Below are positions 25,635-33,296 of a DNA stretch of 40,995 bases, piece by piece (positions within the stretch are counted from its first letter, which is position 1; every line of letters starts with the position of its first letter). Made by a program: the position numbers and the translations under genes. A model generated the notes under the pieces. It saw only the letters and a list, made by a program, of their open reading frames with translations. It was not told the origin of the DNA and ran no database searches. Source of the DNA: Actinomycetes bacterium (lineage in GTDB: Bacteria > Actinomycetota > Actinomycetes > Actinomycetales > Cellulomonadaceae); contig JAJYCD010000020.1 of the NCBI GenBank assembly GCA_021778635.1, positions 1 to 40,995 of the forward strand, in the 5' to 3' direction.

Positions 25635-27845
25635 TCACGCTCGCTCGAGGAACTCCTCGCGGTCACCCTCGAGACTGCGATCGATCGCCGCCACCAACGC
25701 GGGCCACCGGGACAACGTGGGGTCGGCCTCCGTGAGCGACGCGGCATCCGCGCGCGCCCGCGCGATCAGCTCACCGTCCCGCGTGACCCGCAGCAGCCGC
25801 AGCGAGCTCGACCCGCCGGACTGCGCCGCGCCGAGCACGTCCCCCTCGCGACGGAGCTCGAGGTCGACCGCGGCGAGCGCGAACCCGTCCGTGGTCTCCA
25901 CGAGAGTCTGCAGCCGGGTGTGTGCGTCGGTGCCGGGCTCGACGTCCGCGACGAGCAGGCAGACGCCCGGGTCGCGCCCGCGCCCGACCCGACCGCGCAG
26001 CTGGTGCAGCTGCGAGAGCCCGAACCGGTCGGCGTCGAGGACGACCATCGCCGTCGCGTCGGGCACGTCCACCCCGACCTCGATCACCGTCGTCGAGACG
26101 AGGACCTGGACGCGTCCGGCCGCGAAGTCGGCCATCGCGCGCTCCTTCTCGTCGCTCGGCAGGCGCCCGTGCAGCGTCGCGATCGCCACCCCGTCCAGGG
26201 CGGGGAGGCGCCGGAGCTCGTCGGCGACCTCGACGACCGCCCGCAACGGAGCCTTCGTCACCTCCGGGACCAGATCGGTCCCGTCCTCGACCGCACCGCC
26301 GGAGCCGGCGTCGTCCGGGTCGATCCGCGGGCACACGACGTAGGCGCGCCGGCCGGCATCGACCTCCTCCCGGACCCGCTGCCACACCCGGGCGGTCCAG
26401 GCCGTGTTCCCGGCCGGGACCAGGTGCGTGACGACCGGGCTCCGGCCCGCCGGGACCTCGGTGAGCGTCGAGGTCTCGAGGTCGCCGAACACGGTCATCG
26501 CGACCGTGCGCGGGATCGGGGTGGCGGTCATGACCAGCAGGTGCGGGACACCGGTGCCCTTGGCGCGGAGCGCGTCCCGCTGCTCGACGCCGAACCGGTG
26601 CTGCTCGTCGACCACGACGAGCCCGAGATCCGCGAACTGCACCGACTCGGAGAGCAACGCATGGGTACCGACGACGATCCCCGCACGTCCGCTCGCCGCG
26701 TCGAGGAGGTTCTCCTTGCGAGCCGCGGCGCCCTGGGAGCCCGTGAGCAGCGCGACCCTCGTGCCGATCTCCGCACCGCCGAGGAACCCGGCCTCGGCGA
26801 GCGGCCCGAGCAGGGCGCGGAGAGTGCGGGCGTGCTGGGCCGCGAGCACCTCGGTGGGTGCGAGCAGCGCGGCCTGACCCCCGGCGTCGACGACCTGCAG
26901 CATCGCGCGGAGCGCGACCACGGTCTTGCCCGAGCCGACCTCGCCCTGCAGCAGGCGCTGCATCGGGTGCGTCCGGCCGAGCTCCACCGCGAGCTCGTCA
27001 CCCACGGCACGCTGGCCGTCGGTGAGCTCGAACGGGAGCTGCGCGTCGAGAGCCGTGAGCAGGCCCCCGTCGACGAGAGGACGGGCGTGGGCGGGCTCGC
27101 CGGCCGCCTGAGCACGCCGACGGGCGAGCGCGGCCTGCAGGACGAACGCCTCCTCGTAGCGCAGCCGCGCCCGACCACGATGCCACTGCGCGTCGTCGTA
27201 CGGCTCGTGCACGTCCAGCAGGGCCTGGTGCAGGCTCGGGAAGCGGTGCGCCGCGCGGATCTCCGCCGGCACGGGATCAGGAAGGTCGGCCTCCGTCAGC
27301 GGGCCCAGGACGGTTCGCACGCATCGCTGGATGCGCCACGACGGGGCGCCCGAGCTGGCGGGGTAGATCGGGATCGGGCGGCTCGCCTCGACGAGGGCCT
27401 GGTCCTCGTCCTCGGCGTCCACACCGATGATCTGGTAGTCCGGGTGGGTGAGCTGCCGTTCACCGCGGTAGTCGCTCACGACCCCCGTGAACAGGCCGGT
27501 GCGCCCGGGGCGCAGCTTGTCCTCGTGCACGCGCAGGACCCCGGCGCGCTTGGCGAAGAACGTGAGGCCGAGCCGGTGCGTGCCGTCGGAGACCACGGCC
27601 TGGAGCATCGCTCCGCCGCGCGAGCGCATCTGACGCACGGTGGCGTGCGTGACCTGGGCCATCACGGTGACGTGCTCGCCGACCGGGAGGTGCGACAGGT
27701 CGGTCAGGGTGCCGGGCGCGGTGTACCGGCGCGGGTAGTGCCGGAGCAGGTCGTGCGTCGTCTCCAGGCCGAGAGCCGCGAGCGGCGACGCACTACGCGG
27801 CCCCAGGACCCGAGCGAGCGGTTCGTCGAGGCGACCGACCGTCAC
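25635..27845 (-). CDS. recG: ATP-dependent DNA helicase RecG
   Basis: Branch-migration helicase that regresses stalled forks and processes Holliday and R-loop structures. 736 residues: N-terminal OB-fold wedge domain (about 60-150, HYPRRYTAPGTLTDLSHLPV), helicase domain 1 with Walker A GEVGSGKTVVALRA and DEQHRFG, motif III TATPIPRT, and helicase domain 2 with VGVDVPDATAMV and QLRGRVGRG. The GTG at 27845 (VTVGRLDEPLARVLG) overlaps the upstream stop (GTGA); the frame is open for another 183 codons inside the upstream gene but that stretch is shadow. recG follows the DAK2 gene as in most Actinobacteria. Confidence 0.97.
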   Translation of the reverse strand: MTVGRLDEPLARVLGPRSASPLAALGLETTHDLLRHYPRRYTAPGTLTDLSHLPVGEHVTVMAQVTHATVRQMRSRGGAMLQAVVSDGTHRLGLTFFAKRAGVLRVHEDKLRPGRTGLFTGVVSDYRGERQLTHPDYQIIGVDAEDEDQALVEASRPIPIYPASSGAPSWRIQRCVRTVLGPLTEADLPDPVPAEIRAAHRFPSLHQALLDVHEPYDDAQWHRGRARLRYEEAFVLQAALARRRAQAAGEPAHARPLVDGGLLTALDAQLPFELTDGQRAVGDELAVELGRTHPMQRLLQGEVGSGKTVVALRAMLQVVDAGGQAALLAPTEVLAAQHARTLRALLGPLAEAGFLGGAEIGTRVALLTGSQGAAARKENLLDAASGRAGIVVGTHALLSESVQFADLGLVVVDEQHRFGVEQRDALRAKGTGVPHLLVMTATPIPRTVAMTVFGDLETSTLTEVPAGRSPVVTHLVPAGNTAWTARVWQRVREEVDAGRRAYVVCPRIDPDDAGSGGAVEDGTDLVPEVTKAPLRAVVEVADELRRLPALDGVAIATLHGRLPSDEKERAMADFAAGRVQVLVSTTVIEVGVDVPDATAMVVLDADRFGLSQLHQLRGRVGRGRDPGVCLLVADVEPGTDAHTRLQTLVETTDGFALAAVDLELRREGDVLGAAQSGGSSSLRLLRVTRDGELIARARADAASLTEADPTLSRWPALVAAIDRSLEGDREEFLERA

Positions 27846-29554
27846 GACGCGCCCCCGTCGGTCGTCGGATCCGCGAGGGACTGGATGCCGATCGCGAGCG
27901 ACGGGCGGTCGACACCCGCTCCGAGCACGACCACCTCGGATCCGGGGTGACGCGTCCGCACCGCGTGCACGAGGCCGTCGACCGCGCGGTCGTCGGCCCG
28001 GTTCCCCGTGAGCACCGTGACGATCCGAGGAACCCCGTCCGCGAGCGCCGCCAGGACCGCCCCGACGGCCGCGTCGGAGTCCAGGCTCGGCGCGTCGACC
28101 TCGCGCCGACCGTCCAGGGCTCCCAGGGCGGGACCGCTCGCGCCCGCCGACGGACCGTCGACGACGATCGTCCGCAGCCCGCGCAGTGCGCGCTCGACCG
28201 CACCCACCCGTGCCCCCGCGTCGTCGGCCGGGTTCTCCACGATCGTCGCGACCGCCACCACGACGGAGAGGTCGTCGTCGGCCGGGAGAACGTGGACGCG
28301 CGCCCCGTCGCCGGAGAACTGCGGCCGCGCGGTGACCCGGAGAGCCGTCGCGACTGCCGCACGATCGCCCGGGAGCACGACGACCTCGGCGCACCCCGTG
28401 TCGACGATCGCGCGCACGAGCTCCCCGGCGCTCGGCGCACGGTCCGTGAGCAGGTGGACGACCGCTCCGGTGCGGGCCAGGTCGGCGACGAGCGCGCGCG
28501 CTCGGGTGCCGACCACGACGCCGAGACCGCCGACGGAGCCGCGGCCCGTCGCAGCCGGAGCAGCATCGGGCAGCTGCAGTGCGACGCTGCGCACGGTGAT
28601 CTGACGCTGGGCGGCGAGGGCACCGGCGAGGATCGCACCCGCGGGGTCGTCGGTGTGCACGTGAACCTGCCAGACCCCGTGCCCGCCGACCACCGCCACC
28701 GAGTCGCCGACGGCCCGCATCCGGGACCTGAGCGCGGCGCCGAGGTCCGGACCGCCGCGGTCGGTCGGCTCGACCAGGAACATGACCTCGAACTCACCGC
28801 CCCCGCGCGCGACCTTCTCGACGTGACCGAGGTGCTCGGCCCGGGCTACGCACCCGGGATGGTCGCCCGGTCCCCGATCGTCGAAGGACGCGATCTCCGC
28901 AGCCGGTGTCGGGCTCCCGCGACCTCGCGACTCGACGGACGTGCGAAGCGCCTCGAGCAGCACCAGGAGCGCCCAGGCGCCGGCGTCGACGACACCGGCA
29001 TCGCGGAGCACCGGCAGCACGTCGCGGCTCTCGAGGACGCAGGCGTGGGCGGCGTCGACAGCCGCGCCGAGCACACCGACGAGCGAACCGCCGGTGCGGG
29101 CGCGCCCGGAGGCCGCCTCGGCCGCGCGCGTCGCGGCAGTGAGCACGGTGCCCTCGACCGGCTCGACGACTGCGGCGCGGGCGGCGAGCTGCGCAGCCTC
29201 GAACGCCTCGGCGAGCTCGAGCGGCCCGACCGCTCCGGCGTCGGGCCTCGACTCGAGGGACAGGGCGAACCCCTCCAGGAACTGGCTCACGATCACGCCG
29301 GAGTTGCCTCGAGCACCGACGAGCGACCCGCGCGCGAAGGCCACCGCCACATCGGCGGCCGTCGCATCGCGACCGAGCGCCGCGAGCGCACCGCTGCCCG
29401 ACGCCACGGTCAGGAACACGTTGGTGCCGGTGTCCGCGTCCGGTACCGGGAACAGGTTGACCGCGTCGATGCGGGTGCGTGCCGAGCCGAGAGCCGTCGT
29501 CGCCGTCACGGCCCACTGCCGCACCGCGTCCGCCTCCAGCTGGTCCACCGTCAT
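27842..29554 (-). CDS. DAK2-domain protein, FakA-like kinase
   Basis: 570 residues. The N-terminal DAK2 (DhaL-type) domain, about 1-205, carries the Mg-ATP aspartates in NLFPVPDADTGTNVFLT and the glycine-rich ARGNSGVIVSQFLEGF. The central and C-terminal parts resemble the rest of FakA (HVHTDDPAGAILAGAL near 285). In Firmicutes FakA is the kinase of the fatty-acid kinase system with FakB carriers; no FakB gene is in this window, so the substrate here is inferred. The ATG at 29554 has AGGA upstream; a 10-bp tandem repeat lies just before it. Its stop overlaps the recG start. Confidence 0.87.
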   Translation of the reverse strand: MTVDQLEADAVRQWAVTATTALGSARTRIDAVNLFPVPDADTGTNVFLTVASGSGALAALGRDATAADVAVAFARGSLVGARGNSGVIVSQFLEGFALSLESRPDAGAVGPLELAEAFEAAQLAARAAVVEPVEGTVLTAATRAAEAASGRARTGGSLVGVLGAAVDAAHACVLESRDVLPVLRDAGVVDAGAWALLVLLEALRTSVESRGRGSPTPAAEIASFDDRGPGDHPGCVARAEHLGHVEKVARGGGEFEVMFLVEPTDRGGPDLGAALRSRMRAVGDSVAVVGGHGVWQVHVHTDDPAGAILAGALAAQRQITVRSVALQLPDAAPAATGRGSVGGLGVVVGTRARALVADLARTGAVVHLLTDRAPSAGELVRAIVDTGCAEVVVLPGDRAAVATALRVTARPQFSGDGARVHVLPADDDLSVVVAVATIVENPADDAGARVGAVERALRGLRTIVVDGPSAGASGPALGALDGRREVDAPSLDSDAAVGAVLAALADGVPRIVTVLTGNRADDRAVDGLVHAVRTRHPGSEVVVLGAGVDRPSLAIGIQSLADPTTDGGAS

Positions 29555-29867
29555 CCGTCCTGCGCTCGTCTGTCTCGTCGTCGGTCGTCGTCGGTCGTCG
29601 TCGGTCGTCGTCGGTCGTCCTCGGGCCGGACCGGCCGTGCTCGGTTCGACCCACCCTCGCGCGGTCGCCGTCAACCGGGCGGGTCGGTCACCGACCCGGT
29701 CGAGGGCGCCCGGCTCACGATGCCCTGCGACGCTGACATTCTGGCTGGCACGACACGCCGGGCCCAAACGCCGGGGCCGGCGGGACACGCCGACGCGACA
29801 CGCGGGGCGGTCCATCCCGGCGTCCGGAGCGCTGCCCGTCCGGCAGTCGATGTGGCAGGGTGACCTC
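29555..29867. other. Intergenic region between DAK2 and acetyltransferase genes
   Basis: 313 bases between divergent genes. It holds the 10-bp tandem repeat (29575-29620), a perfect palindrome GGGTCGG-TCA-CCGACCC (29681-29697), and three copies of GACACGC (29752, 29784, 29797). A TTGACG on the minus strand at about 29674 has no good -10. I see no convincing gene; in other Micrococcales rpmB often stands near here. Confidence 0.6.
29575..29620. repeat. Tandem repeat, 10-bp unit TCGGTCGTCG, four copies
   Basis: Three identical copies and a fourth differing in the last base (29581-29620), preceded by a partial unit. It lies 21 bases upstream of the DAK2 ATG, in the likely untranslated leader. 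Ten-bp units can change copy number by slippage. Confidence 0.85.
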
Positions 29868-30395
29868 ATGGGCGAAGACGACTTCGACGACGTGCTGATC
29901 CGCGGCGCGGTGGTGTCCGACGCCGCTCGGATCGCTGCGGTCCACATCAGGTCCTGGCGTCAGGCGTATGCCGGGATCGTTCCGTCGACGCACCTCGCGG
30001 CGCTCGACGAGGCCGATCGCACCCGCCGCTGGGAGGCGGATCTCCGGTCGGGTCCCCAGGACGACGTGCGCACGTGGATCGCCGAGACCGGGCAGCAGCT
30101 CCTCGGGTTCGCGACGCTCGGACCGAGTCGCGACGAGGACGCGGAACGCGGCGACGTCGAGATCTACTCGATCTACCTCGACCCGGGCACCTGGGGCCGA
30201 GGGGTCGCGCGTGACCTCATGCGCACGCTGCTGAACGAGGTCCCGCCCGGCGTCACCGTCCGGCTCTGGGTGATGGCCGACAACGAGCGCGCGCGCCACT
30301 TCTACCGCCGGCACGGGTTCGCGCCCGACGGCGCCGAGCGGCTCGACGAGATCGGTGGGGCCGAGGTCCTCGAGGTCCGCTACCGCCGCGGCTAA
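29868..30395 (+). CDS. GNAT-family N-acetyltransferase
   Basis: 175 residues with the GNAT fold: N-terminal VSDAARIAAVHIRSWRQAYA, the acetyl-CoA pyrophosphate loop in DPGTWGRGVARDLM, and the C-terminal NERARHFYRRHGFAPDG. Substrate unknown; the family acetylates small amines, antibiotics or protein N-termini. The ATG at 29868 has AGGGTG upstream; an ATG six codons earlier is less likely. It runs divergently from the DAK2 gene and convergently with thiL. Confidence 0.88.
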   Translation: MGEDDFDDVLIRGAVVSDAARIAAVHIRSWRQAYAGIVPSTHLAALDEADRTRRWEADLRSGPQDDVRTWIAETGQQLLGFATLGPSRDEDAERGDVEIYSIYLDPGTWGRGVARDLMRTLLNEVPPGVTVRLWVMADNERARHFYRRHGFAPDGAERLDEIGGAEVLEVRYRRG

Positions 30396-30403
30396 CGCCG
30401 GCA

Positions 30404-30449
30404 CGCAGCCCGACCCCGGAGCGGCAGTCGCCGAGGCGCAGCCCGACCC
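30404..30449. repeat. Two 13-bp direct repeats (CGCAGCCCGACCC)
   Basis: Copies at 30404-30416 and 30437-30449, 33 bases apart, in the gap between the acetyltransferase and thiL stops. Origin unknown. Confidence 0.5.
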
Positions 30450-30466
30450 GCCGCGGCCGACCGATC

Positions 30467-30510
30467 GTTCGCGTCCTGCGCTCTCGATCAGGGCTGCCCG
30501 GTTCGCGAAC
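30467..30510. terminator. Possible terminator between convergent genes
   Basis: GTTCGCG and CGCGAAC arms with a 30-base loop, just beyond the thiL stop. The long loop makes it weak. Confidence 0.25.
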
Positions 30511-30514
30511 GCCT

Positions 30515-31504
30515 CTACGCCCGGAAGTGGTCCCACCCGCGCGCCGTCACGGGCGCGGTCGCTCCCTGCACCAGCACGCGCCCGACCGTCTCCGGTCCGG
30601 TCGCGGCGCAGACGTGGCCGATCACCCGGAACGGCTCCGGGAGGTCGGCGCCGCCGGGGAACGTCGCCAGCAGGCCGTGGTCCTCGCCGCCGGCCAGCAC
30701 CCACTCGAGCGGATCCGCGCCGAGCAGTCGTGCCGCGCCGTCGAGGACGGCGAGGTCGGCTCGGAACGCCGCGGCCGGGTCGAGCAGATCGAGCTCCACC
30801 CCGCTCGCGGACGCGAGCCGTCCCGCGTCGCGAAGCAGCCCGTCCGACACGTCCAGCATCGCCGTCGCGCCGGCGTCGGCGGCAGCAGGTCCGGCCGCGA
30901 GCACCGGCCTCGGGCGCCGGTAGGAGTCCACGACGTCCAGGTGCGCCCGCGGGTGCCCCGCCTGCAGCAGGGCCATCCCCGCCGCCGAGCGGCCCTGGGC
31001 CCCGGCGAGGGCGAGCACGTCCCCCACCTGGGCGCCGGACCGGAGGACCGGGCTTCGACCCGCCAGGTCGCCGTGGACCGCGACCGCGACGACGACCTCG
31101 TCACCGGCCGACAGGTCCCCGCCGACGACGGCCACACCGGACGGCGCACAGGCCGCCGCCATCCCGCGGGCGAATCCCGTCACCCACCGCACGGGGAGGT
31201 CGGCGGGCAGCACGAGTCCGACGACCACAGCGGTGGGTCGAGCTCCCATCGCCGCGACGTCGGCGAGGTTCTGCATCGCGGCGCGCCACCCGACGTCCGC
31301 CGCGCTCGACCAGTCGCGACGGAAGTGACGGTTCTCGACGAGCACGTCGAGCGAGACGACGACGCGACCATCGGGCGCGGCCAGCACGGCGGCGTCGTCG
31401 CCAGGACCGAGGAGGGACTCGGGCCCGGTGGGCAGCAACGGGAAGATCCGGGCCAGCAGGTCGGTCTCGGACAGGTCCGCCACTCGTGTCTGCTCGTCGT
31501 CCAC
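30515..31504 (-). CDS. thiL: Thiamine-monophosphate kinase
   Basis: Phosphorylates thiamine monophosphate to thiamine diphosphate, the active cofactor. 329 residues, normal length: N-terminal FPLLPTGPESLLGPGDDAAV with the metal-binding aspartates, SLDVLVENRHFRRDW, AMQNLADVAAMGARPT, GVAVVGGDLSAG, and C-terminal DVSDGLLRDAGRLA and GGEDHGLLATFP. The GTG at 31504 has TAGCGT six bases upstream and no ribosome site, so a leaderless mRNA is expected. Confidence 0.96.
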   Translation of the reverse strand: MDDEQTRVADLSETDLLARIFPLLPTGPESLLGPGDDAAVLAAPDGRVVVSLDVLVENRHFRRDWSSAADVGWRAAMQNLADVAAMGARPTAVVVGLVLPADLPVRWVTGFARGMAAACAPSGVAVVGGDLSAGDEVVVAVAVHGDLAGRSPVLRSGAQVGDVLALAGAQGRSAAGMALLQAGHPRAHLDVVDSYRRPRPVLAAGPAAADAGATAMLDVSDGLLRDAGRLASASGVELDLLDPAAAFRADLAVLDGAARLLGADPLEWVLAGGEDHGLLATFPGGADLPEPFRVIGHVCAATGPETVGRVLVQGATAPVTARGWDHFRA

Positions 31505-31510
31505 GGCCTC

Positions 31511-31552
31511 ACGCTACCGAGGTCCGCGCCTCGGGACCGCACGGGATAGCGT
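31511..31552. promoter_or_regulatory. Mirror-image leaderless promoters of thiL and DUF3515 gene
   Basis: The two GTG starts are 54 bases apart. Each is preceded by TAGCGT and exactly six bases (31511-31516 on minus, 31547-31552 on plus). Between the two -10s lies a perfect palindrome CCGAGG-6-CCTCGG (31517-31534), a candidate shared operator. No -35 is clear in either direction. Confidence 0.6.
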
Positions 31553-31558
31553 GGTCCG

Positions 31559-32089
31559 GTGCGAGCGACCCGTCCCGACCGCCGTTCGCAGCGGCACCAG
31601 GGCCGGTCGCGCATCGCGCCGATCGGCGCCGCGGCGTCGGCCCTGATCGCGTCCGCGACCCTCTCCGGCTGCGCGGCGAGCATCCACGTCGTACCGGCGC
31701 CCGACGCCGCGAACCCCGTCTGCGCGAGCGTGGTCCTCGCCCTGCCCGAGGTGCTCGCCGGCCTGCACCGGATCTCCACCACGAGCCAGGGCACCGCGGC
31801 GTGGGGCGACACGACCACCTCGGTGGTTCTGCGGTGCGGGGTCACCCCGCTCGGCCCGACGACCGACCCGTGCGTGACGATCACCGACACGACCGGCACG
31901 AGCATCGACTGGGTGGTGACCGCGAACGGCTCCCGCGCCGGCGGCAGCTGGACCTTCGTGACGTTCGGGAGGACCCCGTCCGTCGAGCTCACGATCCCGC
32001 AGACCCTGGCCGCTGACCAGCCGGACACGATCCTGATGGAGGTCGGCCAGGCAGCCGCTGTCGTCCCCCCGCAGCGCACGTGCACCTGA
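31559..32089 (+). CDS. DUF3515-family lipoprotein
   Basis: 176 residues. Basic N-terminus (RATRPDRRSQRHQGRSR), a hydrophobic signal segment and a lipobox LSGC at about residue 37, so the mature protein is a membrane-anchored extracytoplasmic lipoprotein. The remainder has a Cys pair pattern (NPVCASV, VLRCGV, DPCVTI, RTCT) and the DUF3515 layout (PEVLAGL, WGDTTTSVVLRCGVTPLGPT). Function unknown. The same family stands beside thiL and ddl in mycobacteria. Leaderless GTG start at 31559; ends seven bases before the convergent ddl stop. Confidence 0.88.
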   Translation: MRATRPDRRSQRHQGRSRIAPIGAAASALIASATLSGCAASIHVVPAPDAANPVCASVVLALPEVLAGLHRISTTSQGTAAWGDTTTSVVLRCGVTPLGPTTDPCVTITDTTGTSIDWVVTANGSRAGGSWTFVTFGRTPSVELTIPQTLAADQPDTILMEVGQAAAVVPPQRTCT

Positions 32090-32096
32090 CCGGTGC

Positions 32097-33239
32097 TCAG
32101 CGCAGGCCGGTCGGACGCTCCAGCGCGAGCTGGACGAGCTCGTCGATCAGGTCGGCGTACTCGACGCCCGACGCCTTCCACATCCGCGGGTACATCGAGA
32201 ACGGCGTGAAGCCGGGCATCGTGTTGATCTCGTTGACGACGACGTCTCCGTCGGGGGTCACGAACACGTCGACGCGCGCGAGGCCTTCGCAACCGATCGC
32301 CTCGAACGTCCGCTCGGCGACGTCCCGCACGAGAGCGACGACGTCGGGCGGCAGGTCGGCCGGACAGGTGAGCCGGACGCTGGCTTCGTCGAGGTACTTC
32401 GCCTCGAAGTCGTAGAAGCCGTGGTCCTCCCCGGTGACCTCGATCTCACCGGGCAACGAGCTGCGCGGCGGCCGGCCGGCCCGGCCCCCGATCACGGCGC
32501 ACTCGATCTCACGCCCGACGATCCCCGCCTCGACGATGATCTTCGGGTCGTGGCGCCGGGCCTCCGCGATGGCGGCCGGGAGGTCGGCGATGTCGGCGAC
32601 GCGGGAGATGCCGAGGCTCGACCCGGCCCGGGCCGGCTTGACGAACACCGGGAGCCCGAGGGCCTCGACCGTCTCGGTCCACGCCGCCTGGTTCCGGTCC
32701 CACTCACCGGGGCGGATCACCGTGAACGGTCCGACCGGGATGCCCTGACCCGCCAGTACGAGCTTCATGTAGTGCTTGTCCATGCCGACGGCCGACGCGA
32801 GCACACCCGCACCGACGTACCGCACGTCGATGAGCTCGAGCATGCCCTGGAGCGTGCCGTCCTCACCGAAGGGCCCGTGCAGGAGGGGGAACACGACGTC
32901 GATCTCGCCGAGCCCGGCGGCGAGCTCACCCTCCCGCAGGGTCAGCACCGCGCGGTCGTCGGCCGACGCGGGCAGCAGGACGCGCTCCGGGGCGTCGCGC
33001 ACCTCGGGCAGCCGACCGCCGACGATGCCCCAGGCGTCGGGGTCGTCGTCGACGAGCACCCAGCGGCCGGCCGGGGTCACGCCGACGGCGACGACGTCGT
33101 ACCGGTCCCGGTCGATCGCGCGCAGCACGCCGCCGGCCGTCGCGCAGCTGATCGGGTGCTCGCCGGAGCGCCCACCGAAGAGGACCATGACCCGCGGACG
33201 GCGTCGATCCGCGGGGGCGGGTGCTGTCTCGTGTTCCAT
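32097..33239 (-). CDS. ddl: D-alanine--D-alanine ligase
   Basis: Joins two D-alanines for the peptidoglycan pentapeptide; ATP-grasp enzyme of the cytosol. 380 residues from the ATG at 33239 (MEHETAPAPADRRRP). N-terminal VMVLFGGRSGEHPISCATAG, then FPLLHGPFGEDGTLQGMLEL, VFVKPARAGSSLGISRV, and metal-binding NEINTMPGFTPFSMYP near the end. The start is set by TAGGGT eight bases upstream; the family core begins at VMVLFGG. Vancomycin-type (D-Lac) specificity is not suggested by the motifs. Confidence 0.97.
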   Translation of the reverse strand: MEHETAPAPADRRRPRVMVLFGGRSGEHPISCATAGGVLRAIDRDRYDVVAVGVTPAGRWVLVDDDPDAWGIVGGRLPEVRDAPERVLLPASADDRAVLTLREGELAAGLGEIDVVFPLLHGPFGEDGTLQGMLELIDVRYVGAGVLASAVGMDKHYMKLVLAGQGIPVGPFTVIRPGEWDRNQAAWTETVEALGLPVFVKPARAGSSLGISRVADIADLPAAIAEARRHDPKIIVEAGIVGREIECAVIGGRAGRPPRSSLPGEIEVTGEDHGFYDFEAKYLDEASVRLTCPADLPPDVVALVRDVAERTFEAIGCEGLARVDVFVTPDGDVVVNEINTMPGFTPFSMYPRMWKASGVEYADLIDELVQLALERPTGLR

Positions 33240-33247
33240 CGAGCCCG

Positions 33248-33290
33248 ACCCTACCGGCATGCGCGCACGCGCTCACGCGATCGGTAGCCT
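33248..33290. promoter_or_regulatory. Divergent leaderless promoters of ddl and trans-sulfuration gene
   Basis: On minus, TAGGGT (33253-33248) is eight bases before the ddl ATG. On plus, TAGCCT (33285-33290) is six bases before the GTG at 33297. The whole intergenic gap is 57 bases. Clear -35 hexamers are not visible. Confidence 0.5.
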
Positions 33291-33296
33291 GTCGAC

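Noticed and set aside
27846..28394. N-terminal extension of RecG by 183 codons
   Set aside because: It lies inside the DAK2 gene in another frame, lacks RecG homology, and the GTG at 27845 has the usual overlap and family start.
29575..29620. CRISPR-like array
   Set aside because: Units are 10 bp, directly adjacent and without spacers; no cas genes nearby.
29555..29947. Upstream extension of the DAK2 protein through the tandem repeat
   Set aside because: Open frame, but its sequence is low complexity, overlaps the acetyltransferase gene start, and the ATG at 29554 has a ribosome site and family N-terminus.
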